A stretch of DNA of 15,651 bases from NCBI GenBank assembly GCA_036005845.1, contig DASYQD010000054.1, forward strand, positions 1-15,651, in the 5' to 3' direction. The notes below the pieces were generated by a model. It did no database searches, was not told where the DNA came from, and saw only the letters and a list, made by a program, of their open reading frames with translations. Shown piece after piece: positions 1 to 5,974 of this stretch (position 1 is the first letter of the stretch; each line of letters starts with the position of its first letter). A program made the position numbers and the translations under genes. This DNA is from DASYQD01 sp036005845. GTDB taxonomy: Bacteria; Acidobacteriota; Thermoanaerobaculia; Multivoradales; JAIOJS01.

Positions 1-1186
1 CGCCGACGACGCTGCTCACCAGGTGCATGACGTGACTGTAGCGCTCGACTTCCATGAAGCTCGCGACGCGCACGGTGCCGGGCGCGGCGACGCGGCCGAG
101 GTCGTTGCGGCCGAGGTCGACGAGCATGAGGTGCTCGGCGCGCTCCTTCTCGTTGCGCTTCAGCTCCTCGGCGAGCCGCTGATCCTCGTCAACCGATCGG
201 CCGCGAGGCCGCGTGCCGGCAATCGGATGCGTCAACGCGCGGCGGCCTTCGACGCGCACCAGCATCTCCGGCGAGGCGCCGACGAGCGCGAACGGCGGCG
301 CATCTACCGCCGCCGTCGATGGCAGCTCGAGCAGCACCATGTACGGGCTCGGGTTGACGAGGCGCAGCGCGCGGTAGAGCGCCAGCGGCGCCGCGGTGGT
401 GGCGGTGGCGAAGCGGCGCGCCAGCACCACCTGGAAGATGTCGCCGGCGACGATGTGCTCCTGCGCCCGACGCACGGCCGCCTGGTAGCCGGCGCCGTCG
501 AGGTTCGCCGGCGGCAGCGGCGCGGCCGCCGGGGATTGGGAGGGCAGCTCGACACCACCGCCACCGCCGTCGCCGGTGAGGGCGGCGGCGATGCGCGCCA
601 GGTCGGCTTCCGCGGCCGCGCGGTCGACCTCGCCCTCGACTTCGTTGGCGATCGCCTGCACGCGTTGGCGGACGTGGTCGAAGACGACGACGGTGTCGAA
701 GCGGGCGAGGACGGCGACGGGTTCGTCGCTGGCGTCTACCGGACGGCTCGCCAAGAGCTTCGGCTCCAGCAGCCGGACGAGGTCCCAGCCGAAGAACCCC
801 ACCCAGCCGCCGGTGAACGGCACCTCTGCTGGCGGCGCGGTGAAAGCGCCGATGCGCTCGCGCAGCGCGTCGAGCGGCGGACCGGGGAGGCGCTGGGTCG
901 ATGGAAGATGCGTGGCGTGCTCGGCCCCGCCGCCCGGCCGCAGCACTTCGGCGCGATCCGTGTAGACGTAGAGCAGCTCGCGCGGCGCCGCGCCGAGGAA
1001 CGAGTAACGCGACACGCGCTCGCCGCCGGCGACGCTCTCGAGCAGAAAGCGCACGGGTGAGAGCGCCGCAAGGCGGCGATACGCAGCGAGCGGCGTCAGC
1101 GCGTCGGCGAGGAACGTGCGAACGTGCGGATGGACCGCGCGCTGCGTCACTACAGGTACTTCCAAATCGCGGGGTGCGACGCTCAT
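1..1186 (-). CDS. trpE: Anthranilate synthase component I (partial, C-terminus beyond window)
   Basis: This enzyme converts chorismate, with ammonia from the glutaminase partner TrpG, to anthranilate, the first committed step of tryptophan synthesis. The visible 395 codons start at the ATG at 1186. The N-terminal domain has the LLES motif (residues 48-51), part of the tryptophan feedback site in this family. A Gly-rich linker (about 206-212) leads into the chorismate-binding domain, with GASPEMLVR (303-311), PIAGTRPRG (321-329), ERAEHLMLVDLGRNDLGRV (348-366) and the FMEVERYSHVMHLVSSV segment (377-393). Full-length family members are about 500 residues, so roughly 100 are missing at the window edge. 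The start ATG shares an ATGA with the aroDE stop, so translation is probably coupled. The presence of LLES, the full DLGRNDLGR block and the context beside aroDE and a Trp-rich leader favour TrpE over PabB; PabB is the main alternative. Confidence 0.93.
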   Translation of the reverse strand, partial: MSVAPRDLEVPVVTQRAVHPHVRTFLADALTPLAAYRRLAALSPVRFLLESVAGGERVSRYSFLGAAPRELLYVYTDRAEVLRPGGGAEHATHLPSTQRLPGPPLDALRERIGAFTAPPAEVPFTGGWVGFFGWDLVRLLEPKLLASRPVDASDEPVAVLARFDTVVVFDHVRQRVQAIANEVEGEVDRAAAEADLARIAAALTGDGGGGGVELPSQSPAAAPLPPANLDGAGYQAAVRRAQEHIVAGDIFQVVLARRFATATTAAPLALYRALRLVNPSPYMVLLELPSTAAVDAPPFALVGASPEMLVRVEGRRALTHPIAGTRPRGRSVDEDQRLAEELKRNEKERAEHLMLVDLGRNDLGRVAAPGTVRVASFMEVERYSHVMHLVSSVVG

Positions 1187-2697
1187 GGAGATACCTCGCG
1201 TCCAAGCGACAACCCAAGCGCCTCCCGGCCGACGGCGAGCGGCAGCTCGCGCCCGGTCATGCGCCGGAACTGCCCCAACGCCTGCCCGAGCAACACCTCG
1301 CGGCCGTCGATCACCGCCGCGCCGGCGGCGGCCGCGGCGCGAGCGAGCGGCGTCGGCTCGTCGCCGTAGATGAGCTCGACCACCACGACGCCCGGGCCCA
1401 GCTCCGCCACCGGGAACGGCAGCGGATCGGCGGCGTCGCGCCCGACCGGCGTCGCCTGCACGACGACGTCGAAACCAGCGGCGGAGAAAGCGGCGAGCGG
1501 CTGGAACGCGACGCCGAGATCGGCGGCCACCGCGGCGCCGCGCTCCTCGTCACGGTTGACCAGCGTCACCGCGGCGCCGGCGAGACTCAGCGCCAGCGCC
1601 GCGACGCGTCCCGCGCCGCCGGCGCCGACGATCGCCACTCGCGCCTCGCCCACCGGCACGCCGCGCCATTGCAGGGCCTGCAGCACGCCTTCGCCGTCGG
1701 TGCTGTCGCCCTCCCAGACGCCGTCGCGCAAGACCAGCGAGTTGGCGACCGACAGCCGCTCGGCGAGCGGGCTCAGCGCGCCCGCCACCGCCACGGCGCT
1801 GGCCTTGAACGGCGTCGTCACCGCCAGCCCGCGCAGCGGCATGCCGCAATCGGGCAGCGTCGCGTCCTCCACCACGTCGAGCCAGAAGTCGCCCAGCGTC
1901 GGCGCCTCGAAAGGCAGGAAGAGCAGCGGCAACCCGAGCGCGCGGTACGCCGCGTTGTGGAGGCGCGGCGACAGCGAGTGCAGCGCCGGCATGCCGACGA
2001 CGCCGAAGAGCGCTTCGACCGGCCGCAGCTCGGGAAGCGCGTAATCCGCGATGAGCCGCGTCACCGGAAGCTGGCCGGGAGCGGCGGGCTCGTCGCCGGC
2101 CGAGCCGTAGATCCACGGCGCGCCGAGGTAGGGCGCGACGAGCCGCGTCCAGGTGCCGACGGCGCCGGCGGCGAACGCCAGGAGGTCGTGGCGCCGCGCG
2201 TTGCCGAGCAGCTCGAGCGGCAGCAGCGCTTCCGCCGGCTGTTGCGCGAAGACGACCAGCTTGTAGAGCGAAGCCGGCGTGCGCATCAGGTGCGCCGCGC
2301 GGTGCTCGAGGTCGACGAGCGGCTCGGGCGCACCGTGCCACGAGATGAGCCGCTTCTCCACCGGCACCGCGGCGAGCAGATCGACGGTGACGTCGCGGTC
2401 GCCTTCGAGGTCGACGAGGTCATACGTCTCGCTGGCCGCGCGCAAGCGCTGACGCCGTTCGGCCGCGCCGCCGCCGAAGGCGCCCTTCTCGGCGGCGCTG
2501 CGCAGCGTGTAGAGGAGCCGGCAGCCGGGCCGCTCGCGCCGCAGCGCCGCGGCGTCGAGCTCGCCGGTCAGGTCGGCGCGCACCTCGACGCAGTCGACGC
2601 CCGCCGGCAGCGCCGCCAGCTCGCCGGCGCCGGGCGGCCGCGTCAGCGTGGCGACGAGAGTGGCTCGGCGGGCCTCACTGCTACGCTGGAACGTCAG
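1183..2697 (-). CDS. aroDE: Bifunctional 3-dehydroquinate dehydratase / shikimate dehydrogenase
   Basis: Two consecutive shikimate-pathway enzymes are fused in about 504 residues (numbered from CTG 2697). The N-terminal half is a type I 3-dehydroquinate dehydratase: a first strand (RATLVATL), CVEVRADL, a general-base His in ISWHG (about H121), the Schiff-base Lys in LYKLVVF (about K146), then GTWTRLVAPYLGAPWIYG and APGQL. The C-terminal half is an NADP-dependent shikimate dehydrogenase: SLSPRLHN substrate motif (241-248), catalytic Lys in TTPFK (about K298), STDG with Asp about 334, a GAGGAG nucleotide loop (358-363), and a NRDEERG segment consistent with NADP. No ATG, GTG or TTG lies in frame between the upstream stop near 2773 and codon 2583, yet homology needs residues before 2583. 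The best start is CTG at 2697, nine bases after a perfect AGGAGG. The stop overlaps trpE by four bases. Confidence 0.9.
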   Translation of the reverse strand: MTFQRSSEARRATLVATLTRPPGAGELAALPAGVDCVEVRADLTGELDAAALRRERPGCRLLYTLRSAAEKGAFGGGAAERRQRLRAASETYDLVDLEGDRDVTVDLLAAVPVEKRLISWHGAPEPLVDLEHRAAHLMRTPASLYKLVVFAQQPAEALLPLELLGNARRHDLLAFAAGAVGTWTRLVAPYLGAPWIYGSAGDEPAAPGQLPVTRLIADYALPELRPVEALFGVVGMPALHSLSPRLHNAAYRALGLPLLFLPFEAPTLGDFWLDVVEDATLPDCGMPLRGLAVTTPFKASAVAVAGALSPLAERLSVANSLVLRDGVWEGDSTDGEGVLQALQWRGVPVGEARVAIVGAGGAGRVAALALSLAGAAVTLVNRDEERGAAVAADLGVAFQPLAAFSAAGFDVVVQATPVGRDAADPLPFPVAELGPGVVVVELIYGDEPTPLARAAAAAGAAVIDGREVLLGQALGQFRRMTGRELPLAVGREALGLSLGREVSP

Positions 2698-2706
2698 AAC
2701 GTCAAT

Positions 2707-2712
2707 CCTCCT
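2707..2712 (-). promoter_or_regulatory. Shine-Dalgarno AGGAGG that fixes the aroDE start
   Basis: A perfect AGGAGG lies nine bases before the in-frame CTG at 2697. It is the only good ribosome binding site near the N-terminus required by homology. It overlaps GAGGAG (2708-2713), which can pair with TTCCTC (2728-2733 on the minus strand). The site may therefore be partly hidden in a hairpin with a 14-nt loop. Confidence 0.7.
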
Positions 2713-2758
2713 CGGAATGACCCGGTAGAGGAATCGCCTGCGTTGCGGCGGCGCTGCC

Positions 2759-2793
2759 TCGTCCCGGGTGCCTCAGCCGGGACGATCCCGACC
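2759..2793 (-). promoter_or_regulatory. Competing hairpins of a putative tryptophan attenuator
   Basis: On the minus strand, two mutually exclusive stems share the same middle segment. Stem A is TCGTCCCGG (2785-2777) paired with CCGGGACGA (2767-2759): nine perfect pairs around a 9-nt loop. Stem B is GGTCGGGA (2793-2786) paired with TCCCGGCT (2782-2775): eight pairs, two of them wobble, around a 3-nt loop. A ribosome at the leader stop (2801-2799) would cover the 5' arm of B and leave A free. A ribosome stalled at the tandem Trp codons (2828-2823) would leave B free to form and block A. Stem A would thus form when tryptophan is plentiful. No U-run follows A, so classical intrinsic termination is uncertain; it might act by Rho or by affecting translation. 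Confidence 0.5.
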
Positions 2794-2798
2794 GCGCC

Positions 2799-2885
2799 CT
2801 AGACGTAAGGCTGCGCGTAGGACCACCAGCAACGGCCCACGAGCGGCAGCTCGTTCCAACTGGGCGAGGTGTTGCGGTGGCTCAT
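2799..2885 (-). CDS. trpL: Tryptophan-rich leader peptide of the aroDE-trpE operon
   Basis: This 28-codon reading frame begins at ATG 2885, eight bases after a GAGG ribosome binding site (2897-2894), and ends in TAG at 2801-2799. A second ATG two codons upstream (2891) would give 30 residues but is too close to the GAGG. The peptide ends in PLVGRCWWSYAQPYV and has three Trp codons: one at residue 10 and a tandem TGG TGG at residues 20-21. It lies about 20 nt downstream of the predicted transcription start and about 100 nt upstream of aroDE, with alternative hairpins between. This is the arrangement of known trp leader peptides, whose translation senses charged tRNA-Trp. I infer that role; the peptide product itself need not have a function. 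Confidence 0.75.
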   Translation of the reverse strand: MSHRNTSPSWNELPLVGRCWWSYAQPYV

Positions 2886-2911
2886 CGTCATCGCCTCGTC
2901 GTAGCGCCGTG

Positions 2912-2941
2912 ATTACAGCGCGTGGGCAAACGCGCTGTCAA
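2912..2941 (-). promoter_or_regulatory. Sigma70-type promoter for the aroDE-trpE operon
   Basis: On the minus strand, TTGACA (2941-2936) is a perfect -35 box and TGTAAT (2917-2912) matches five of six -10 bases, with an 18-base spacer. The predicted transcription start is near 2905. The boxes are close to consensus in an otherwise GC-rich region and are correctly placed for the leader peptide. Confidence 0.75.
2915..2938. promoter_or_regulatory. Perfect palindrome within the aroDE promoter, candidate operator
   Basis: ACAGCGCGT (2915-2923) is followed by six bases and its exact reverse complement ACGCGCTGT (2930-2938). The outer bases overlap the -35 and -10 boxes, so a dimeric repressor bound here would block RNA polymerase. 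The arms do not resemble the E. coli TrpR or TyrR sites I know, so no regulator is proposed. No U-run follows on either strand, which argues against a terminator. Confidence 0.55.
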
Positions 2942-3095
2942 GCGTCCGTCAGCGAGGGAACCACCCACGACGAGGATGATCAGCGCGGCCATCAAGCGCC
3001 ATCGCCGCCGAGCCCCTGAGCCGGTCCAAGACTGCCGGGGAGGCACTCGCCGCCGTCGCGCTGATACCATGCGCGCCGCCGTGGCCGAGCCTCCG
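2942..3095. other. Gap between the aroDE promoter and the ETF-QO gene, no gene seen
   Basis: Together with the aroDE leader, this forms a gap of about 400 bases between divergent coding regions. This part must hold the ETF-QO promoter. A TGATAC at 3062-3067 could be a -10 box giving a start near 3074, but no convincing -35 sits at the right distance. No RNA gene was recognised here. Confidence 0.4.
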
Positions 3096-4799
3096 ATGAG
3101 CGATTCGCAGAGGCGCGAGACCCTCGACATCGACGTCCTCTTCGTCGGCGCCGGGCCGGCGAGCCTGGCGGGCGCGTATCACCTCGCCAAGCTGATCGAG
3201 CGGCACAACACCACCGCCACCAAGAAGCTCCAGCCGTCGATCGCCGTGCTCGAGAAGGGCAAGGAGATCGGCAGCCACGCGCTCTCCGGCGCCGTGCTCG
3301 ACGCGCGCGCGCTCGCCGAGCTCTTCCCCGACGACTGGCGCTCGGCGCCGCTCGAAGGCGAAGTCGGCGCCGAGGAAGTTCTCGTGCTCACCGGCAAGCG
3401 CGCCGCGGGGCTGCCGATCATCCCGCCGCCGCTGCAGAACCACGGCAACTACGTCGCCTCGCTGGGCAAGCTGGTCAAATGGATGGCGCCGAAGGTCGAG
3501 GCCATGGGCGTCGACGTCTTCACCGAGTTCCCCGCCGCGCTGGCGCTGGTGGACGGCAAGCGCGTCACCGGCGTGCGCACCGGCGACAAGGGGCTCGACA
3601 AGCACGGCAAGCCGAAGGCGAACTACGAGCCCGGCGTCGACATCAAGACCCGCGTCACCGTGCTCGGCGAGGGCCCGCGCGGCACGCTCGCCAAGCAGCT
3701 CGAGAACGCCTTCTCACTGCAGGAAGGCCGCAACCCGCAGATCTACGCCATCGGCCTCAAAGAAGTGTGGGAGGTGCCGGCCGGCCGCGTGAAGCCCGGC
3801 ATGGTGATCCACACCATGGGCTGGCCGCTGGGCACCGACATCTTCGGCGGCGGCTTCCTCTACGGCATGCAGAACGACCAGCTCATAGCCGGGCTGGTCG
3901 TCGGTCTCGACTACCGGAACCCCTGGCTCGATCCGCATCAGGAGTTCCAGCGCTGGAAGACGCATCCGCGCATCCGCGCGCTGCTCGACGGCGGCCGCAT
4001 GACGCACTACGGCGCCAAGGCGATCCCCGAGGGCGGCTGGTACTCGATGCCGAAGCTCGCCGGCGACGGCTTCCTCCTCGTCGGCGACAGCGCCGGCCTG
4101 CTCAACAGCCAGCGCCTGAAGGGCATCCACCTGGCGATGAAGTCGGGGATGCTGGCGGCGGAGACGATCTTCGAGGCGTTGCGCGAGGACGCAGCCGGCA
4201 CGGGGCCGCTCGCCGCCGCGACGCTCGCCCGCTACGAGCAGAAGGTGCAGGCGAGCTGGATCCGCGACGAGCTCTGGGCGGTGCGCAACTTCCATCAGGC
4301 CTTCGACCACGGCCTCTTCGCCGGCATGCTGCAGGCGGGGCTCGGCATGGTCACCGGCGGCCGCGGCTTCGGCGTCGCATCACGACTCCACACCGAACCC
4401 GGCCACGAGCGGATAGTGAAGCTCACCTCGCCGGCGGGCAAGGCGCTGCGGCCGCCGCCGGCGGTGCCGAGCGACGGCAAGCTCACCTTCGACAAGCTCG
4501 CCGACGTCTACAACTCCGGCACCGCCCACGACGAGGAGCAGCCGGTGCACCTCTTGGTGCACGACACCACGATCTGCGTCGACCGCTGCACGCAGGAGTA
4601 CGGCAACCCCTGCCAGCGCTTCTGCCCCGCCGCAGTCTACGAGATGGTGCCCGACCCCGCCGCCGCGGCCGGCCGCCGCCTGCAGATCAACGCCAGCAAC
4701 TGCGTGCACTGCAAGACCTGCGACGTGATGGACCCCTACCAGATCATCACCTGGGTGCCGCCCGAGGGCGGCGGCGGTCCCAGCTACGGCAAGATGTGA
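3096..4799 (+). CDS. Electron transfer flavoprotein-ubiquinone oxidoreductase
   Basis: ETF-QO takes electrons from reduced electron transfer flavoprotein and passes them to ubiquinone, linking fatty acid and amino acid oxidation to the respiratory chain at the membrane. The 567-residue protein opens with an FAD dinucleotide loop, VGAGPASLAGAYHL (about 17-30). The mid-region carries the family blocks GGFLYGMQNDQLIAG and GLDYRNPWLDPHQEFQRWK, followed by the second FAD block GDSAGLLNSQRLKGIHLAMKSG. The C-terminus has the single 4Fe-4S cluster: C510 in FCPAAVYE and C536, C539, C542 in NCVHCKTC. ATG 3096 is chosen because the homologous region begins just after it. ATG 3069 in the same frame is possible; neither has a clear ribosome binding site. 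The ETF subunits are not in the window. Its TGA abuts the stop of the converging gene. Confidence 0.95.
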   Translation: MSDSQRRETLDIDVLFVGAGPASLAGAYHLAKLIERHNTTATKKLQPSIAVLEKGKEIGSHALSGAVLDARALAELFPDDWRSAPLEGEVGAEEVLVLTGKRAAGLPIIPPPLQNHGNYVASLGKLVKWMAPKVEAMGVDVFTEFPAALALVDGKRVTGVRTGDKGLDKHGKPKANYEPGVDIKTRVTVLGEGPRGTLAKQLENAFSLQEGRNPQIYAIGLKEVWEVPAGRVKPGMVIHTMGWPLGTDIFGGGFLYGMQNDQLIAGLVVGLDYRNPWLDPHQEFQRWKTHPRIRALLDGGRMTHYGAKAIPEGGWYSMPKLAGDGFLLVGDSAGLLNSQRLKGIHLAMKSGMLAAETIFEALREDAAGTGPLAAATLARYEQKVQASWIRDELWAVRNFHQAFDHGLFAGMLQAGLGMVTGGRGFGVASRLHTEPGHERIVKLTSPAGKALRPPPAVPSDGKLTFDKLADVYNSGTAHDEEQPVHLLVHDTTICVDRCTQEYGNPCQRFCPAAVYEMVPDPAAAAGRRLQINASNCVHCKTCDVMDPYQIITWVPPEGGGGPSYGKM

Positions 4800-5873
4800 T
4801 CACTTCGACGGCGCCACGGTGACGTCGCCGCTGCCGGTGTCGACGAGGATGCGCGTCTGCCCCGAGCCGCGCCGCGCGCCGATGACCTCGTGGCGGTCGC
4901 GGCGGATCTCGGCGTCGGCGTAGCGCACGTCGACCTCGCCGCTGCCGACGTCGGTGGTCAAATCGAACTCGAAGGCGGGGCCGCCGAAGATCTCCACGCC
5001 GCCCGAGCCGGTGTCGATGTCCATCTTGCGCGCCGAGGCGAGGTCGCCGCCGATCGTCACGTCGCCCGAGCCGGTGTCGGCGTGGAAGGTCTCCAGCCGC
5101 GCGTGGTCGACGGCGATGCCGCCCGAGCCGGTATCGGCGTAGAGGTCACCCAGCGTGGCGTTCGACACCGTCACGTCGCCCGAGCCGGTGTCGATCCACA
5201 GCTTGTCGGCGGCGATGCCTTCGATGACCACGTCGCCGGAGCCGGTGTCGGCCTTGGTGTTGCCGGCGATCTGGTGCAGGTCGACGTCGCCCGACCCGGT
5301 GTCGGCTACGAGCTCGCCGGCGGCGCCGTCGACCTTGATGCTGCCGCTGCCGGTGTCGAGGTAGAGGTTGCCGTCGAGGTTCGAGCCGCGGATGCCGCCC
5401 ACCGCCTCGACCACCTTGAGCCGCGCGCCCTTGGGCACCGTGATCGTCAGGTCGGCGTAGAGCACCGGCACGCCGCGCCGCGCACCGCCGTAGACGTGCA
5501 CACGCTCGCCGCGGAACTTCGCCGTCGTGTGGCTGCCCATCGAGCCCAGGCTGTCGGGGAAAACGAAGGCGTCGTAGCGGTCGACGGGGTACGCCAGGTT
5601 CCAGGTCCCGTCGTGCTCCTGCACCCAGCGCATGGCGTTCATCAGGTCCTGCGTCTCCTGCGGCGAGCCGCCCTCGCCGTTGACCACCGCCACCACCTTC
5701 ACCGGTCCGCTGCCAGCCGGCATCAACACCACTCGCCCGGCGAGGTTGGCGATCTTCACTTGGCCGCTGGCCGGGATCGTCTGCTCGACCGTCTTCGTCG
5801 CCATCGCCGCCGCGAGCGGTTGAGAGGCGACGAGCGCTAGCGCAATGAGCCCGAGCGTGAATCGACGTCGCAT
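4800..5873 (-). CDS. Exported DUF4097-like beta-repeat protein
   Basis: The 357-residue product starts at ATG 5873 behind an AGAGGAG ribosome binding site. A signal peptide is clear: MRRRF, a hydrophobic stretch, then a likely cleavage after about residue 23-25. From about residue 173 on it contains nine DTGSG-type units (starting at 173, 191, 209, 228, 247, 266, 287, 308 as DVGSG, and 345), mostly 18-21 residues apart. Such spacing fits rungs of a parallel beta-helix, as in the DUF4097/putative auto-transporter adhesin-like families. No catalytic motif is seen and the function is unknown; a role in the periplasm or cell surface is inferred from the signal peptide. It lies 101 bases downstream of fabF on the same strand but has its own gap with hairpins, so operon membership is uncertain. 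Confidence 0.85.
   Translation of the reverse strand: MRRRFTLGLIALALVASQPLAAAMATKTVEQTIPASGQVKIANLAGRVVLMPAGSGPVKVVAVVNGEGGSPQETQDLMNAMRWVQEHDGTWNLAYPVDRYDAFVFPDSLGSMGSHTTAKFRGERVHVYGGARRGVPVLYADLTITVPKGARLKVVEAVGGIRGSNLDGNLYLDTGSGSIKVDGAAGELVADTGSGDVDLHQIAGNTKADTGSGDVVIEGIAADKLWIDTGSGDVTVSNATLGDLYADTGSGGIAVDHARLETFHADTGSGDVTIGGDLASARKMDIDTGSGGVEIFGGPAFEFDLTTDVGSGEVDVRYADAEIRRDRHEVIGARRGSGQTRILVDTGSGDVTVAPSK
4827..5363 (-). repeat. Degenerate tandem repeat encoding DTGSG rungs
   Basis: The coding strand repeats a GACACCGGCTCGGGCGAC-like unit nine times, mostly every 54-63 bases. On the plus strand it reads as recurring CGAGCCGGTGTCG. The period stays a multiple of three and the flanking bases diverge, as expected for a protein repeat rather than a DNA element. 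Confidence 0.8.
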
Positions 5874-5902
5874 GCGGAATCTCCTCTGCGGTTGCTGATT
5901 GT

Positions 5903-5963
5903 GGGAGCGCGGCTCCCCTTGAAGGAGATTACGTAGCAACGGCGCGGAGGTTCCACACCTCCG
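5903..5963 (-). terminator. Two stem-loops after fabF, possible operon terminator
   Basis: Just past the fabF stop on the minus strand lies CGGAGGT, five bases, ACCTCCG (5963-5945): a perfect 7-bp stem. Further on lies GGGAGC, three bases, GCTCCC (5917-5903). Neither has a clear U-run, so termination would be weak or Rho-assisted. They separate the fab operon from the exported repeat protein and could instead act in its 5' leader. Confidence 0.35.
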
Positions 5964-5974
5964 GCCTGGCGGGG

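Noticed and set aside
1183..2583. aroDE starting at GTG 2583
   Set aside because: It would begin in the middle of the CVEVRADL motif and lose the first strand of the dehydratase barrel; there is no ribosome binding site.
901..2802. Long plus-strand open frame opposite trpE and aroDE
   Set aside because: Arg-rich, low-complexity translation with no family motifs. It is a GC-rich shadow of the minus-strand genes, both of which have complete catalytic motifs.
2915..2938. Inverted repeat read as a rho-independent terminator
   Set aside because: No T-run on either strand, and the repeat lies precisely within a promoter spacer.
2698..3095. tRNA or other structured RNA gene in the large gap
   Set aside because: No cloverleaf or T-loop signature was found; the structure seen is explained by the leader of aroDE.
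3479..4822. Plus-strand open frame inside the ETF-QO gene in another frame
   Set aside because: Translation is dominated by Arg, Ala and Gly and lacks motifs; the ETF-QO frame explains the region fully.
4827..5363. Regular repeats considered as a CRISPR array
   Set aside because: The frame is open throughout, the spacing varies in multiples of three, and the repeats encode DTGSG.
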